DNA of 33,310 nucleotides, taken from contig CAJTYM010000045.1 in NCBI GenBank assembly GCA_910583835.1, positions 1 through 33,310 on the forward strand. Direction: 5' to 3'. The stretch comes from an uncultured Lachnospiraceae bacterium (GTDB lineage Bacteria; Bacillota; Clostridia; Lachnospirales; Lachnospiraceae). The notes below the pieces were generated by a model that was not told where the DNA came from, made no database searches, and saw only the letters and a list, made by a program, of their open reading frames with translations. A program made the position numbers and the translations under genes. Below, piece by piece: positions 24,315-32,131 of this stretch; the stretch's first letter is position 1; every line of letters begins with the position of its first letter.

Positions 24315-25466
24315 TTACCTCTTAGCGGGAGGCATGTGGTACTCTCTGTTGAAGTCCGCCTTAATCGTCTCCAGCCTTGCCTGTTCCTCCACGCGTTTCT
24401 TCCTGGCGTCTTCCTGAATCCGCTTCGTCTCCTCGATACCGCTGGTAATTGTCCTCCAGGTCGTCTCCAACGTCTCTATCTGGATGGAACTTCCCGAAGC
24501 AAGCCTTGCCGCCATCTTCGATGACTCTACGGTATTCTGGGCATTCTTAACGAGCATTTCATTTGTCTTCTTATCAAGTTCCGCCATAGATTCTGCCTGA
24601 ATCCTCTGCCTTTTCAGCAAAATGGCCTGGGCAAGCGCCTGTTTGAATACCGGAAGCGTGACAATAAACGCGGAATTAATCTTCCTTACCAGATTATAAT
24701 TGCTAAATTCCATGGTTTTAATCATCGGAATAGACTGCATTGCCACATTTTCTGCCACCCGCAAATCCTGTGTCCTCTGCTCCATCATCATCAGCGCCTG
24801 ATTGAGGCTGGTAAGCTCAAACTGGATGGATTGGTCCCCGGTCTGCGCCATGTCCTGCTGTCTCTGCGCAATGTACGCTTCGATTTCCCCACAGGCCTGT
24901 TCTCCTGCCAGGATATATTTGACAAGGTCATGGTAATAATTGACATTCGCCTCAAACATCTGGTTCAGCTTGCGGTTTGACTGCTTAATCTCTGATTCAT
25001 AGCCCTTGAGCTGAACGTAAATCTTGTCTACTTCCTCGCCCATCGTGTGATACTTGGCAAGGATTTTGTCTAACTGCTTCTTAAGCCCGCCAAACAGTTT
25101 GTCAAAAAAGCCTGGGTTATCCTTAATCTCTTCAATGTCAAACTTATCCATAATCTTGGCAAGGGTTGTCAGCATCTCGCTTGTATCGTCAAGCTGCGAC
25201 ATATTCATGCTGTTAAGGACAACATCAGATGCCTTGGAAATCTCCTCCGCAACCTCCGCACCGAAAGATACAATCGTATCAAGGTTATTCACCTCAATCG
25301 TGCTCACGATACGGTCAACTTCCTCTGAGTTGACAAGTTCCGAATTCATCTGCTGCCTGTCGGCAACAATATCGTACTCCTGAACAACCTCTATCTCATT
25401 CTTGGTTTCTGGAATCTGTGCTGCCACAGGCGCTGCGGTTGTTGTTTTGCTAAAATCAAGTCCCAT
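24315..25466 (-). CDS. telA: TelA family toxic anion resistance protein
   Basis: 383-residue cytoplasmic, mostly helical protein of the TelA/toxic anion resistance family (YceH in Bacillus). It has long coiled-coil-prone helices (ILAKYHTMGEEVDKIYVQLK, QRIQAESMAELDKKTNEML) and the family's conserved middle (YYHDLVKYILAGEQACGEIE) and TTWRTITSGIEETKRIQ near the end. The ATG at 25466 follows GAGAGGTAATTGATT; the TTG at 25472 overlaps the yceG stop and is less likely. It starts 2 bases after the yceG stop, so translation is coupled, matching the yceG-yceH pair in Bacillus. Associated with tellurite and antimicrobial resistance; the biochemical role is unknown. Confidence 0.95.
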   Translation of the reverse strand: MGLDFSKTTTAAPVAAQIPETKNEIEVVQEYDIVADRQQMNSELVNSEEVDRIVSTIEVNNLDTIVSFGAEVAEEISKASDVVLNSMNMSQLDDTSEMLTTLAKIMDKFDIEEIKDNPGFFDKLFGGLKKQLDKILAKYHTMGEEVDKIYVQLKGYESEIKQSNRKLNQMFEANVNYYHDLVKYILAGEQACGEIEAYIAQRQQDMAQTGDQSIQFELTSLNQALMMMEQRTQDLRVAENVAMQSIPMIKTMEFSNYNLVRKINSAFIVTLPVFKQALAQAILLKRQRIQAESMAELDKKTNEMLVKNAQNTVESSKMAARLASGSSIQIETLETTWRTITSGIEETKRIQEDARKKRVEEQARLETIKADFNREYHMPPAKR

Positions 25467-25468
25467 AA

Positions 25469-27745
25469 TCAATTACCTCTCTTAAATATTTTATCACGCC
25501 AGCTTGGGCGTGTACTGCGCGATGAAAAGCCTTTAAAATCGGGGACCTGCAGGTCATATAAATATTCCCCAATCTCATGTTCTTCCATTATCCTGCCATT
25601 AAAATACTTCTCTATGCTCTGATAGCCCGTCGGCACAAAAAACAGGATATCAAAGCCTATCAGGTTCAGATACGCCGCCAATATAGAATCTTCTAAAGAT
25701 ATCACGTTCTCTGTCGTGTTAATATAAATCAGCTTGGGATTCTTCTTGGTAAAATCGAATTTCTGAATCAGCCTAACGATATCTTTGGGGAGGTTAAGCA
25801 CATTGGCTATAACTGTGTATTCCATGCCATTTTCCCCAATTCCCCTGATTAATTTCTGGTCTATGGCAGCCTGCAGTTTGTCTAGCATGAACTCCTGCAT
25901 ATCCTCCCGCAGGATTCCATATTGGTAGCACGAATGTGCTTTTATTTTGGAACGCTGCAGACGTCCATTCTTGTAAAATTCAGCGGCAAACGATTTGACC
26001 GGATTTGCCGTTGATGAATCAATATACGGCGCTTTCTTTACCACAACGGTATCTTCTGTAACTAACTCCTTCACGGAATTCCAATACTGCTGCAGCTGCC
26101 CATCCTTCACACCGGATACTTTGGAAAAAATAACCGGTATGCTGACAACCCCCTCCGCCGTACTGAAACCAGGACGGTATTTGAGCTCCTGATCCCAGAG
26201 GATTTTAATCTCCTCATACATGGTCTGCAGATTGATAACATTTGCCCTGCCATACTGCCGGTTCCTGTACATCCCGGAATCCTGGTACATTAAGGTATCC
26301 AATTCCCTTTCCGCATGGTACGCTGCCGTGCCCATCCTTACCTGGGAATTGTCCTCTGGATATCTGTCCAGCGCCAGCGTATCCGAATAGCTGACTTCGT
26401 ACAGGGAACTGTCCGCCAGGGTGCATTTCTCATTCAGGTTCGGCACCAAAATCAGCACGTCTATCGGCAATTTCGCCAGGAACCGCAAAAACATGCTCTC
26501 ATTGCTGTCTTTGCAGCCGCCCAGATGGATGAAACAGGATATTGCCGGAGGCGCCCAATTAGAAAACAGCTGCGGCAGATAGCGTTTCAGCCAACAGAGC
26601 AGGTACACCGCCTTGTTGGTCAGTTTGTTGAGATTGCCGCCGGCTGTGGCTTCCTCCATCAGCATCACGTCGACAAACGCTTTATTCATGAGCCTTTGAA
26701 GTTCTATGTTAGCTGTATACCTGATATTCGCCGAAAGGTCCATAATCATCTGGTCTGTGCGCGAATAATTCCCTCTCTTGATGGAAGCTATCTCATCCGG
26801 GGTTGGCTTGGCAATCTGCCCATTTACAATCACAACCTTGCGCTTGGCATTTTTCAGTTCGAGCTGAAGCTGATACAATTCATTGGCGTAAGTCAGCTTA
26901 TCCTCCACACCATTCATGCGGATAAAGCAATTGTAGAAAAGCTTGGGGTCGTTTCCCCTTAAAGCTATGCTCTCCCTGACGTCCTCAAGACCTTTGCCCT
27001 TTATCCAGGCGTTGGTGCAGCCCATAAGCGTAGGTTTTATCCCATACAATCTCTCGTTATTCAATTCATTCTGTATCTTTTCCCTGATTTTCTTTAAGCT
27101 AAAATCCGGCGGGAAAGGCTTCATGCCGCTCATCTGAAAATCATCCGACAGCAAAGAGGACGCATCCAGTCTGCGATAGCCAGCATCCCCATGGTACTGC
27201 AGCATCGCCACATCACAGCCCGCATTCGAGAGGATTGATATCAATTGCAATTCATAATTGCTGACGTCCCCCTCATAGAGGATTTTGGGTATATTATTTT
27301 CCCCCAGCTGGTTTACTATCCGCTCAAACTTATAATACAGCCAGCACATATACTTGATATATGCATTTTTCAGCATGTTCTCCGTCTTTCCTGCTTTACG
27401 CATGGAATCCAGGGAATCGTAGAGCGCTGTCGCCACGTTCTGCCTCTGGCTGTCGTTCATGCGTGGGAGCCACTTCTTAAGGCTCGCCGTAATGAATCCA
27501 ATGCCCATCTGGAAATCCATACCCATGATTTCGCCATAATACGAGAGATTTTTCTCGTCCGGGTTGGGGATTTTCCCTTCTATAACCACGCCTGACTTAC
27601 GTGCAGCATCGTAATATTTCTTGATAAATTCTTCAATTTCTTCCGAATATCCGTTAAACCGATAGAAGTATACCCCTTTATTTGGCCTGCTGCCCAATGG
27701 CACAAAGTAATCGTTAAGGCTGCAGAGCTTCACATGTTCCAGCAT
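25469..27745 (-). CDS. YceG-like 'biosynthetic module' protein of Ter operons, with internal repeats
   Basis: 758-residue cytoplasmic protein resembling YceG of Bacillus (PF14266-type), here longer than the Bacillus protein. Three copies of a hydrophobic alpha/beta segment are seen: about 128-187 (KYMCWLYYK, IPKILYEGD, GCDVAMLQY), 378-436 (AVYLLCWLKRYL, ISCFIHLGG, IDVLILVP) and 654-706 (PKLIYINTTEN, GFDILFFVP). Each looks like a beta strand, a helix rich in leucine, then a strand ending with hydrophobic residues, suggesting tandem Rossmann-like halves. No known catalytic motif is identified. It precedes telA by 2 bases and follows rhomboid by 15. In Ter systems it is a predicted part of a metabolite-making module; this is not proven. 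Confidence 0.85.
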   Translation of the reverse strand: MLEHVKLCSLNDYFVPLGSRPNKGVYFYRFNGYSEEIEEFIKKYYDAARKSGVVIEGKIPNPDEKNLSYYGEIMGMDFQMGIGFITASLKKWLPRMNDSQRQNVATALYDSLDSMRKAGKTENMLKNAYIKYMCWLYYKFERIVNQLGENNIPKILYEGDVSNYELQLISILSNAGCDVAMLQYHGDAGYRRLDASSLLSDDFQMSGMKPFPPDFSLKKIREKIQNELNNERLYGIKPTLMGCTNAWIKGKGLEDVRESIALRGNDPKLFYNCFIRMNGVEDKLTYANELYQLQLELKNAKRKVVIVNGQIAKPTPDEIASIKRGNYSRTDQMIMDLSANIRYTANIELQRLMNKAFVDVMLMEEATAGGNLNKLTNKAVYLLCWLKRYLPQLFSNWAPPAISCFIHLGGCKDSNESMFLRFLAKLPIDVLILVPNLNEKCTLADSSLYEVSYSDTLALDRYPEDNSQVRMGTAAYHAERELDTLMYQDSGMYRNRQYGRANVINLQTMYEEIKILWDQELKYRPGFSTAEGVVSIPVIFSKVSGVKDGQLQQYWNSVKELVTEDTVVVKKAPYIDSSTANPVKSFAAEFYKNGRLQRSKIKAHSCYQYGILREDMQEFMLDKLQAAIDQKLIRGIGENGMEYTVIANVLNLPKDIVRLIQKFDFTKKNPKLIYINTTENVISLEDSILAAYLNLIGFDILFFVPTGYQSIEKYFNGRIMEEHEIGEYLYDLQVPDFKGFSSRSTRPSWRDKIFKRGN

Positions 27746-27760
27746 CGAGTATCCTCACCT

Positions 27761-28351
27761 TCAATATCTGTTCATTTTATGTTTATACATAACATATCCA
27801 AGGCATGAGCCAGTCACCCCTCCCACTATATGGGTCAGGTTAGAGACATTGTCCTTAATAAAGACGCCCTGGTAAATCTGTTCTCCAATATAAATCACTG
27901 CCACCAGGATAAAGGTAAGCGGTATCTTCCCTTCCGTTATCGACGTGAGGGAAGACAGCAATATCAAAGCAAACACTACGCCGCTTGCTCCTAAAAGACG
28001 CACTCCCGGGAAAAATATGAAATGAATCACGCCAGTGACAAGAGCTGTTGTCAAAATAACAAACAAAATATTAGACGAACCATACTTTTCTTCCAGCAAT
28101 GGTCCCACAATCAGTATCAGCATGATATTGCCGATGAAATGTTCCCAACTCGCATGGCCTAAGACATGCCCAAAAAACCGCACATACGTCAGAGGGCTCA
28201 GCAAGGAAGACCTGTACACGCTGAACAATGCATTGGTAGTGGCTTTCATTGTCACCTGGTCAAGAATCAGGACGACAAAACATAATATGGTAAACCCCAG
28301 AATCACAGGCGCGTTAAACGACACGCTGACTTTTCTTCCGTTACTGTTCAT
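27761..28351 (-). CDS. Rhomboid family intramembrane serine protease
   Basis: 196-residue membrane protein with six hydrophobic segments. Rhomboid hallmarks are present: HASWEHFIGNIMLI with His71 and Asn75, catalytic Ser123 in LLGASGVVFA (GxSG), and catalytic His174 in NLTHIVGGVTG. All catalytic residues are intact, so it is likely an active intramembrane protease. It is first in the rhomboid-yceG-telA-terD operon, with 15 bases to yceG; AAGGAGAAATAGGCA precedes the start. It could cleave membrane-anchored proteins or act as an envelope sensor in the Ter response; the substrate is unknown. Confidence 0.93.
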   Translation of the reverse strand: MNSNGRKVSVSFNAPVILGFTILCFVVLILDQVTMKATTNALFSVYRSSLLSPLTYVRFFGHVLGHASWEHFIGNIMLILIVGPLLEEKYGSSNILFVILTTALVTGVIHFIFFPGVRLLGASGVVFALILLSSLTSITEGKIPLTFILVAVIYIGEQIYQGVFIKDNVSNLTHIVGGVTGSCLGYVMYKHKMNRY

Positions 28352-28793
28352 TGCCTATTTCTCCTTACACTTACTTTGCCCTCTATACTACCATATCTTG
28401 CCTGGATTTACAAGTTTGATGTCTTCACAACCATGGAAATCAACTTTCAAAATATCCTTACATCTATCAACATATATTTATTCTGCCGTATGCTACATAT
28501 ACCCACACGAACAGGACAACACTTCGGCAAACTAACTGCTAACTGCGACCAAGCCCCTCAGGAGAGCCTTCGTGTCAGGTCTTAGTAGGAGGAAAGCAAA
28601 TGCGAAGCATTTCTGGAATGCTTTCCGACGACATGGCAGGTGGCGCAAAGCGACGCGTGCCAATACCATAAGCAGTGGATTTTGCCTTCGCTAAAAACGT
28701 CCTTGAATCGTTCGCTTTGGGTATATGCAGCTCCGGCAGTATGTAGACATCTTTATATTCCGTACGGATATTTTGAAAACTGATTTCCGTGCT
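28352..28793. other. Non-coding region with rhomboid promoter and structured segment
   Basis: About 440 bases between the toxin stop and the rhomboid start without a supported gene. It holds the rhomboid promoter (28385-28413) and, at about 28560-28720, unexplained inverted repeats: GGAAAGC/GCTTTCC (28591-28626) enclosing AAATGC/GCATTT, and TGGCA/TGCCA (28634-28662). Composition differs from neighbouring coding DNA; it may be a decayed element or a structured RNA. Confidence 0.55.
28385..28413 (-). promoter_or_regulatory. Promoter of the rhomboid-yceG-telA-terD operon
   Basis: Minus-strand TTGTAA (28408-28413) and TAGTAT (28385-28390) are 17 bases apart, about 30 bases ahead of the rhomboid start. 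Both boxes are one or two bases off consensus. No operator was recognised. Confidence 0.55.
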
Positions 28794-29111
28794 TCACAAC
28801 CCACGGATAATACCCAAATAATCCTGTCTTTGATCTGCCACTGCATATATGACTACTTCTTTTTGGCTCTCATTTACCTTGTAAAAAACCAAATCTTTTT
28901 CAAGAATCAATACTTTGTATCCTTGCCTTTTTAATGTAAGATATCTGGGTTCCGTTCCAATATTAGGGTTATCAGCCAAAGCCAGAATGCCCTCTTCCAA
29001 ATCATTCAATTTCTCAAGCGCGACATCGCTGCCAAATTTTTCTGCAATATACAAGATGATGCTCCTGATTTGAGAATCGGCCACATCCGTCCGAATTATA
29101 TGATACTTCAC
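28794..29111 (-). CDS. RelE/ParE family toxin
   Basis: 105-residue protein of the RelE/ParE toxin superfamily: an N-terminal strand and helices (MKYHIIRTDVADSQIRSIILYI), GILALADNPNIGTEPRYL and the C-terminal strands LVFYKVNESQKEVVIYAVADQRQDY. RelE members cleave mRNA on the ribosome and ParE members poison gyrase; the sequence resembles the superfamily but does not settle which. It overlaps the antitoxin by 4 bases (ATGA), so translation is coupled. The pair is transcribed from its own promoter inside the Ter cluster. Confidence 0.9.
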   Translation of the reverse strand: MKYHIIRTDVADSQIRSIILYIAEKFGSDVALEKLNDLEEGILALADNPNIGTEPRYLTLKRQGYKVLILEKDLVFYKVNESQKEVVIYAVADQRQDYLGIIRGL

Positions 29112-29392
29112 ATCGAGTCCTCCCGCAGTATATCTCTTAAGTCTTCAAATGTCTCACTGATAGGCGCAACTCTTCCGTTCTTTACATCATTTTCTGCTTC
29201 GGCAAGAATTTCTAAAAGTTCAATTCTGGCTTTCATTCGTTTATATTCCTCATAAGCTAATGAAACCGTATCCCCTCTTCCATTCACCGTTACGATAACT
29301 ACTTCATTATCTTCCCTACACTGTTTGGATATTTCATTATAATGATTCCTTAAATCCGCTGATGGTCTGATTGTTTCCTGCAACGATAACAT
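29108..29392 (-). CDS. Phd/YefM-type antitoxin
   Basis: 94-residue antitoxin. The N-terminal half matches Phd/YefM folds (IRPSADLRNHYNEISKQC, VVIVTVNGRGDTVSLAYEEYKRM) that bind DNA as dimers. The C-terminal half (ENDVKNGRVAPISETFEDLRDIL) should wrap and inhibit the toxin. ATG at 29392 is supported by GGAGGTAATATT; the longer frame from 29422 starts in the promoter region. It overlaps the toxin start by 4 bases. A perfect 9-bp inverted repeat over its -10 box is the likely self-binding operator. Confidence 0.9.
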   Translation of the reverse strand: MLSLQETIRPSADLRNHYNEISKQCREDNEVVIVTVNGRGDTVSLAYEEYKRMKARIELLEILAEAENDVKNGRVAPISETFEDLRDILREDSM

Positions 29393-29414
29393 AATATTAC
29401 CTCCATCCGTTTTA

Positions 29415-29451
29415 ATAGACATATTATATCATTCTATGTCTATATCTGCAA
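29415..29451 (-). promoter_or_regulatory. Toxin-antitoxin promoter and operator
   Basis: Minus-strand TTGCAG (29446-29451) and TATAAT (29423-29428) are 17 bases apart. The perfect inverted repeat ATAGACATA (29415-29423) and TATGTCTAT (29435-29443), with an 11-base spacer, covers the -10 box and most of the spacer, a typical position for antitoxin autorepression. Confidence 0.85.
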
Positions 29452-29465
29452 GGCCGATTCTTTCT

Positions 29466-30950
29466 TCAGTAGAATCCCCGCGCGAACATCCGTATATCTT
29501 CATAGCTGACTGCCAGATTTATATTCTGCCCATCGTCAAAGCCCGCCGTGCTGATACCGATTACTTCGCCTTGCATATTGAGCACCGCGCCGCCGGAACT
29601 GCCGGGGGAAATCGGCGCCGTAAACTGTATCATATCAACGTCCCTGATATTGCGGAAACCAGAAATAATGCCATCGCTGACGGAGTTAAACAGCCCCAGG
29701 GGACTGCCGATAGCTACCACCTTCTGCCCCCGCACAAGCTTCTGCGCACCGTTATAGATTGGCAATGGGCTGAGCTGTTTGGAAATTCTGATGACAGCCA
29801 AATCAAGGTTATAATTATATTTAATGACCTCATCGGTTGGGTAGATTTCTTCATCGTCTTCCATCCGTACCGAGAAAAACCTCCCCCCTGAGACCACATG
29901 GTCATTCGTCAATATGTACCCGCCTCTGCCAATCATGATACCGGATCCCGTGCCTATCACCTCACGCCGGCTGTCATGCACTGCTATCATGACAATGGAG
30001 GAGGCCAGCTGCGCCAACTCCTCAAATGTCTTCTCCGCATTTCCTGTACGCATAGGCGCCGTATTTGCCACGGACGGCTGCCGGATATTCTGCGGACTGT
30101 TTGCCGGAGGATTCTGCGGACTGTTCACAGGGGGATGGCTCCTATGGCGGTTACGCTCCGGTATCGTAACCCGGATACTTCCCCTATTCCCGCCATTTTT
30201 AGCTGCAGTCCCATTTACCGCTGCTTCCCTTGCTGCCGTCTGGTTTAAGGCGGCCTGTCCTGTCTCTCTCCCCATTCCTTTCTCTTCCTGCGGCACATAA
30301 GGGGCATACTCCGGCAATCTGCTTGTGCCGAACGGTCCGAGCACAAGCTTCTGCGAGAGATTCTTCAAATCCTCAGAAACCTCCACATCTTTCTGGTTCT
30401 CCAATAAAATAACATCGCAGCCCAGCAGCGTGGCAAGATAGTAAAACAGATATTCCTGTTCCTTCCTTACGTCTTCGGCAAGAATTTTCATGCAGTTTCC
30501 CTCACTCCAGCCAGAAAGCACATCTTTTAACACCGTGTCCAGCCAAAAAAGGTATTTTGCCGCACAATTCCTGACCATGGATTCTGACGCCTGTTTTTTC
30601 TGGCTCTGGTATTTGCCCAAAGTTTCTGCCAGCCCCGCTGACAATGCATTCCCAAAAGGCTCTGTCATAGATATATTCCTGAGGCTTATCCTGCCGCCCT
30701 GTCTCCACCCATCATATTTCCCGGCATAAAATGCGATATCTTCCGCATTGCTTAACCGAGGCAGCGATTTCAGCCTGACATACCGGAGCCTGGCTTTTGC
30801 CATCTCTGCGCCCATCCTCCTGTCCGCCTGGCATATCTTATCGGAATAACCGCTGTCCTCACCCAACGCCCGCACAAAATACACATCCCGGACAGCATGG
30901 TTATACCCTCCTTTTACGCCCAGAAATGTATCCAGAGAGTTAATCTGCAT
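29466..30950 (-). CDS. YceG-like N-terminal domain fused to trypsin-like (S1C) serine protease
   Basis: 494 residues from the ATG at 30950. Residues about 1-215 align by eye with the N-terminus of the neighbouring YceG protein: INSLDTFLGV against LCSLNDYFVP, VYFVRAL against VYFYRFN, AKYLFWLD against IKYMCWLY, GCDVILLEN against GCDVAMLQY. A proline/asparagine-rich linker (about 225-300) leads to an HtrA-like chymotrypsin-fold domain with catalytic His351 (ILTNDHVVSGG), Asp383 (NLDLAVIRI) and Ser452 (PGSSGGAV). There is no PDZ domain, signal peptide or membrane segment, so it is probably cytoplasmic. The open frame extends upstream to a TTG at 31142, but the YceG alignment and a promoter at 31024-31052 favour 30950 or a GTG at 30983. 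Substrate unknown. Confidence 0.85.
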   Translation of the reverse strand: MQINSLDTFLGVKGGYNHAVRDVYFVRALGEDSGYSDKICQADRRMGAEMAKARLRYVRLKSLPRLSNAEDIAFYAGKYDGWRQGGRISLRNISMTEPFGNALSAGLAETLGKYQSQKKQASESMVRNCAAKYLFWLDTVLKDVLSGWSEGNCMKILAEDVRKEQEYLFYYLATLLGCDVILLENQKDVEVSEDLKNLSQKLVLGPFGTSRLPEYAPYVPQEEKGMGRETGQAALNQTAAREAAVNGTAAKNGGNRGSIRVTIPERNRHRSHPPVNSPQNPPANSPQNIRQPSVANTAPMRTGNAEKTFEELAQLASSIVMIAVHDSRREVIGTGSGIMIGRGGYILTNDHVVSGGRFFSVRMEDDEEIYPTDEVIKYNYNLDLAVIRISKQLSPLPIYNGAQKLVRGQKVVAIGSPLGLFNSVSDGIISGFRNIRDVDMIQFTAPISPGSSGGAVLNMQGEVIGISTAGFDDGQNINLAVSYEDIRMFARGFY

Positions 30951-31023
30951 GGTATTATGCCTGTACGACACTATTTTTTCCACTTTGCATGCACCGCCTT
31001 TTGTACATCCTATTTTACTGCCA

Positions 31024-31052
31024 ATTTTATCATGGATTACAAAACCCGACAA
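31024..31052 (-). promoter_or_regulatory. Candidate promoter of the YceG-trypsin protease gene
   Basis: Minus-strand TTGTCG (31047-31052) and TAAAAT (31024-31029) are 17 bases apart, so transcription would begin about 65 bases before the ATG at 30950. Moderate match only. Confidence 0.45.
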
Positions 31053-31091
31053 CTGCAATGCAAAAATTTTCCTATATTTATCTTGTAAATA

Positions 31092-31100
31092 TGATATAAT
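31092..31100 (+). promoter_or_regulatory. Extended -10 promoter of the C-C bond lyase gene
   Basis: TGATATAAT, a TGn extended -10 box on the plus strand, lies about 58 bases before the TTG start at 31158. No good -35 is present, as is usual for extended -10 promoters. Confidence 0.5.
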
Positions 31101-31157
31101 GTCTTGCGACATTAGATAATCCAATGTTCGTATAGCAGACAACAGGAGGATGAAATA

Positions 31158-32120
31158 TTGAAAGACAATATTTTATACTATAGCGTAGGGGCATTATTAT
31201 ATTGCCCCGCATACAAAAAAAACATTGCCGATGCTGTTACCCGCGAGGAGTTTGGCACCAAATATTCCCTTGCGCTCTGTTTGGAAGATACGGTCAATGA
31301 CCGATTCGTGGAAGAAGCGGAACAAATTCTGATTGATTCCATCCGGCAAATACATAATGCCCGAAAGATACACCCATTCTATCTGCCAAAAATTTTTATC
31401 AGGGTACGCAGCCCCCGGCAGATTGCAAAACTAACCGCTGCATTCGGCGATTCCTCAGATATTATAACTGGATATAACATCCCGAAATTCAGCCTTACAA
31501 ATGCGGACGAATACATTCAGACTATGATAAAGGCAAATGAACTTGCCCAGAAAAAGATTTATATGATGCCCATATATGAAAGCTTATCCCTCACAGATAT
31601 CCGCAGACGGGCAGATATCCTTTACCGCCTGAAAGATGCTCTGGCAGCAGTGGAAGACCTTGTGCTTAATATCCGCGTTGGCGGAAACGACTTATGCCAT
31701 TTATTTGGCTTCCGCAGACATGCAGACGAATCCATCCACCGTATCAGACCAATTGCGGATATATTTTCTGATATCGTCACTGTCTACGGCATGGATTATG
31801 TCATTTCCGGTCCGGTTTGGGAATATTACTCAGGAGAAAATTGGCAGAATGGGCTGCTTGCAGAAATTCTGGATGATAAATTATGCGGCTTCACCGGCAA
31901 AACGGTCATCCACCCCAAGCAGATTCCGGTCGTCAACCACGCATACCAGGTACTGCAAAGCGATTGGGAGGATGCCAAGGCTATTTTAAATTGGGACCAG
32001 GACAGCAACGCCTACGTGTCCGGCAACCTGGCAAAAGAGCGGATGGACGAATTTAAGACACATGCCAATTGGGCACGCCAGACTTTACTTTTGGCAGAAG
32101 CTTTTGGCGTGAAACAATAA
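31158..32120 (+). CDS. HpcH/HpaI-CitE-like C-C bond lyase of the Ter cluster
   Basis: 320-residue TIM-barrel protein of the HpcH/HpaI aldolase/citrate lyase (C-C bond lyase) type. Visible motifs are LALCLEDTVND, IFIRVRSP, LNIRVGGNDLCHLFG and GFTGKTVIHPKQIPVVN, the last being the CitE-like acyl-site signature. These enzymes split or join carbon-carbon bonds using a metal-enolate; the substrate here is unknown, though Ter operons carry this lyase in a predicted metabolite pathway with the phosphoribosyltransferase and HAD enzyme. It starts with TTG after AGGAGGATGAAATA. It is divergent from the protease gene and convergent with the phosphoribosyltransferase gene (11-base gap), unlike the other Ter genes. 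Confidence 0.88.
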   Translation: MKDNILYYSVGALLYCPAYKKNIADAVTREEFGTKYSLALCLEDTVNDRFVEEAEQILIDSIRQIHNARKIHPFYLPKIFIRVRSPRQIAKLTAAFGDSSDIITGYNIPKFSLTNADEYIQTMIKANELAQKKIYMMPIYESLSLTDIRRRADILYRLKDALAAVEDLVLNIRVGGNDLCHLFGFRRHADESIHRIRPIADIFSDIVTVYGMDYVISGPVWEYYSGENWQNGLLAEILDDKLCGFTGKTVIHPKQIPVVNHAYQVLQSDWEDAKAILNWDQDSNAYVSGNLAKERMDEFKTHANWARQTLLLAEAFGVKQ

Positions 32121-32131
32121 TTTTGATTACA

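Noticed and set aside
30951..31142. N-terminal extension of the YceG-trypsin protease up to a TTG
   Set aside because: Promoter boxes lie inside it and similarity to YceG starts only at the ATG at 30950.
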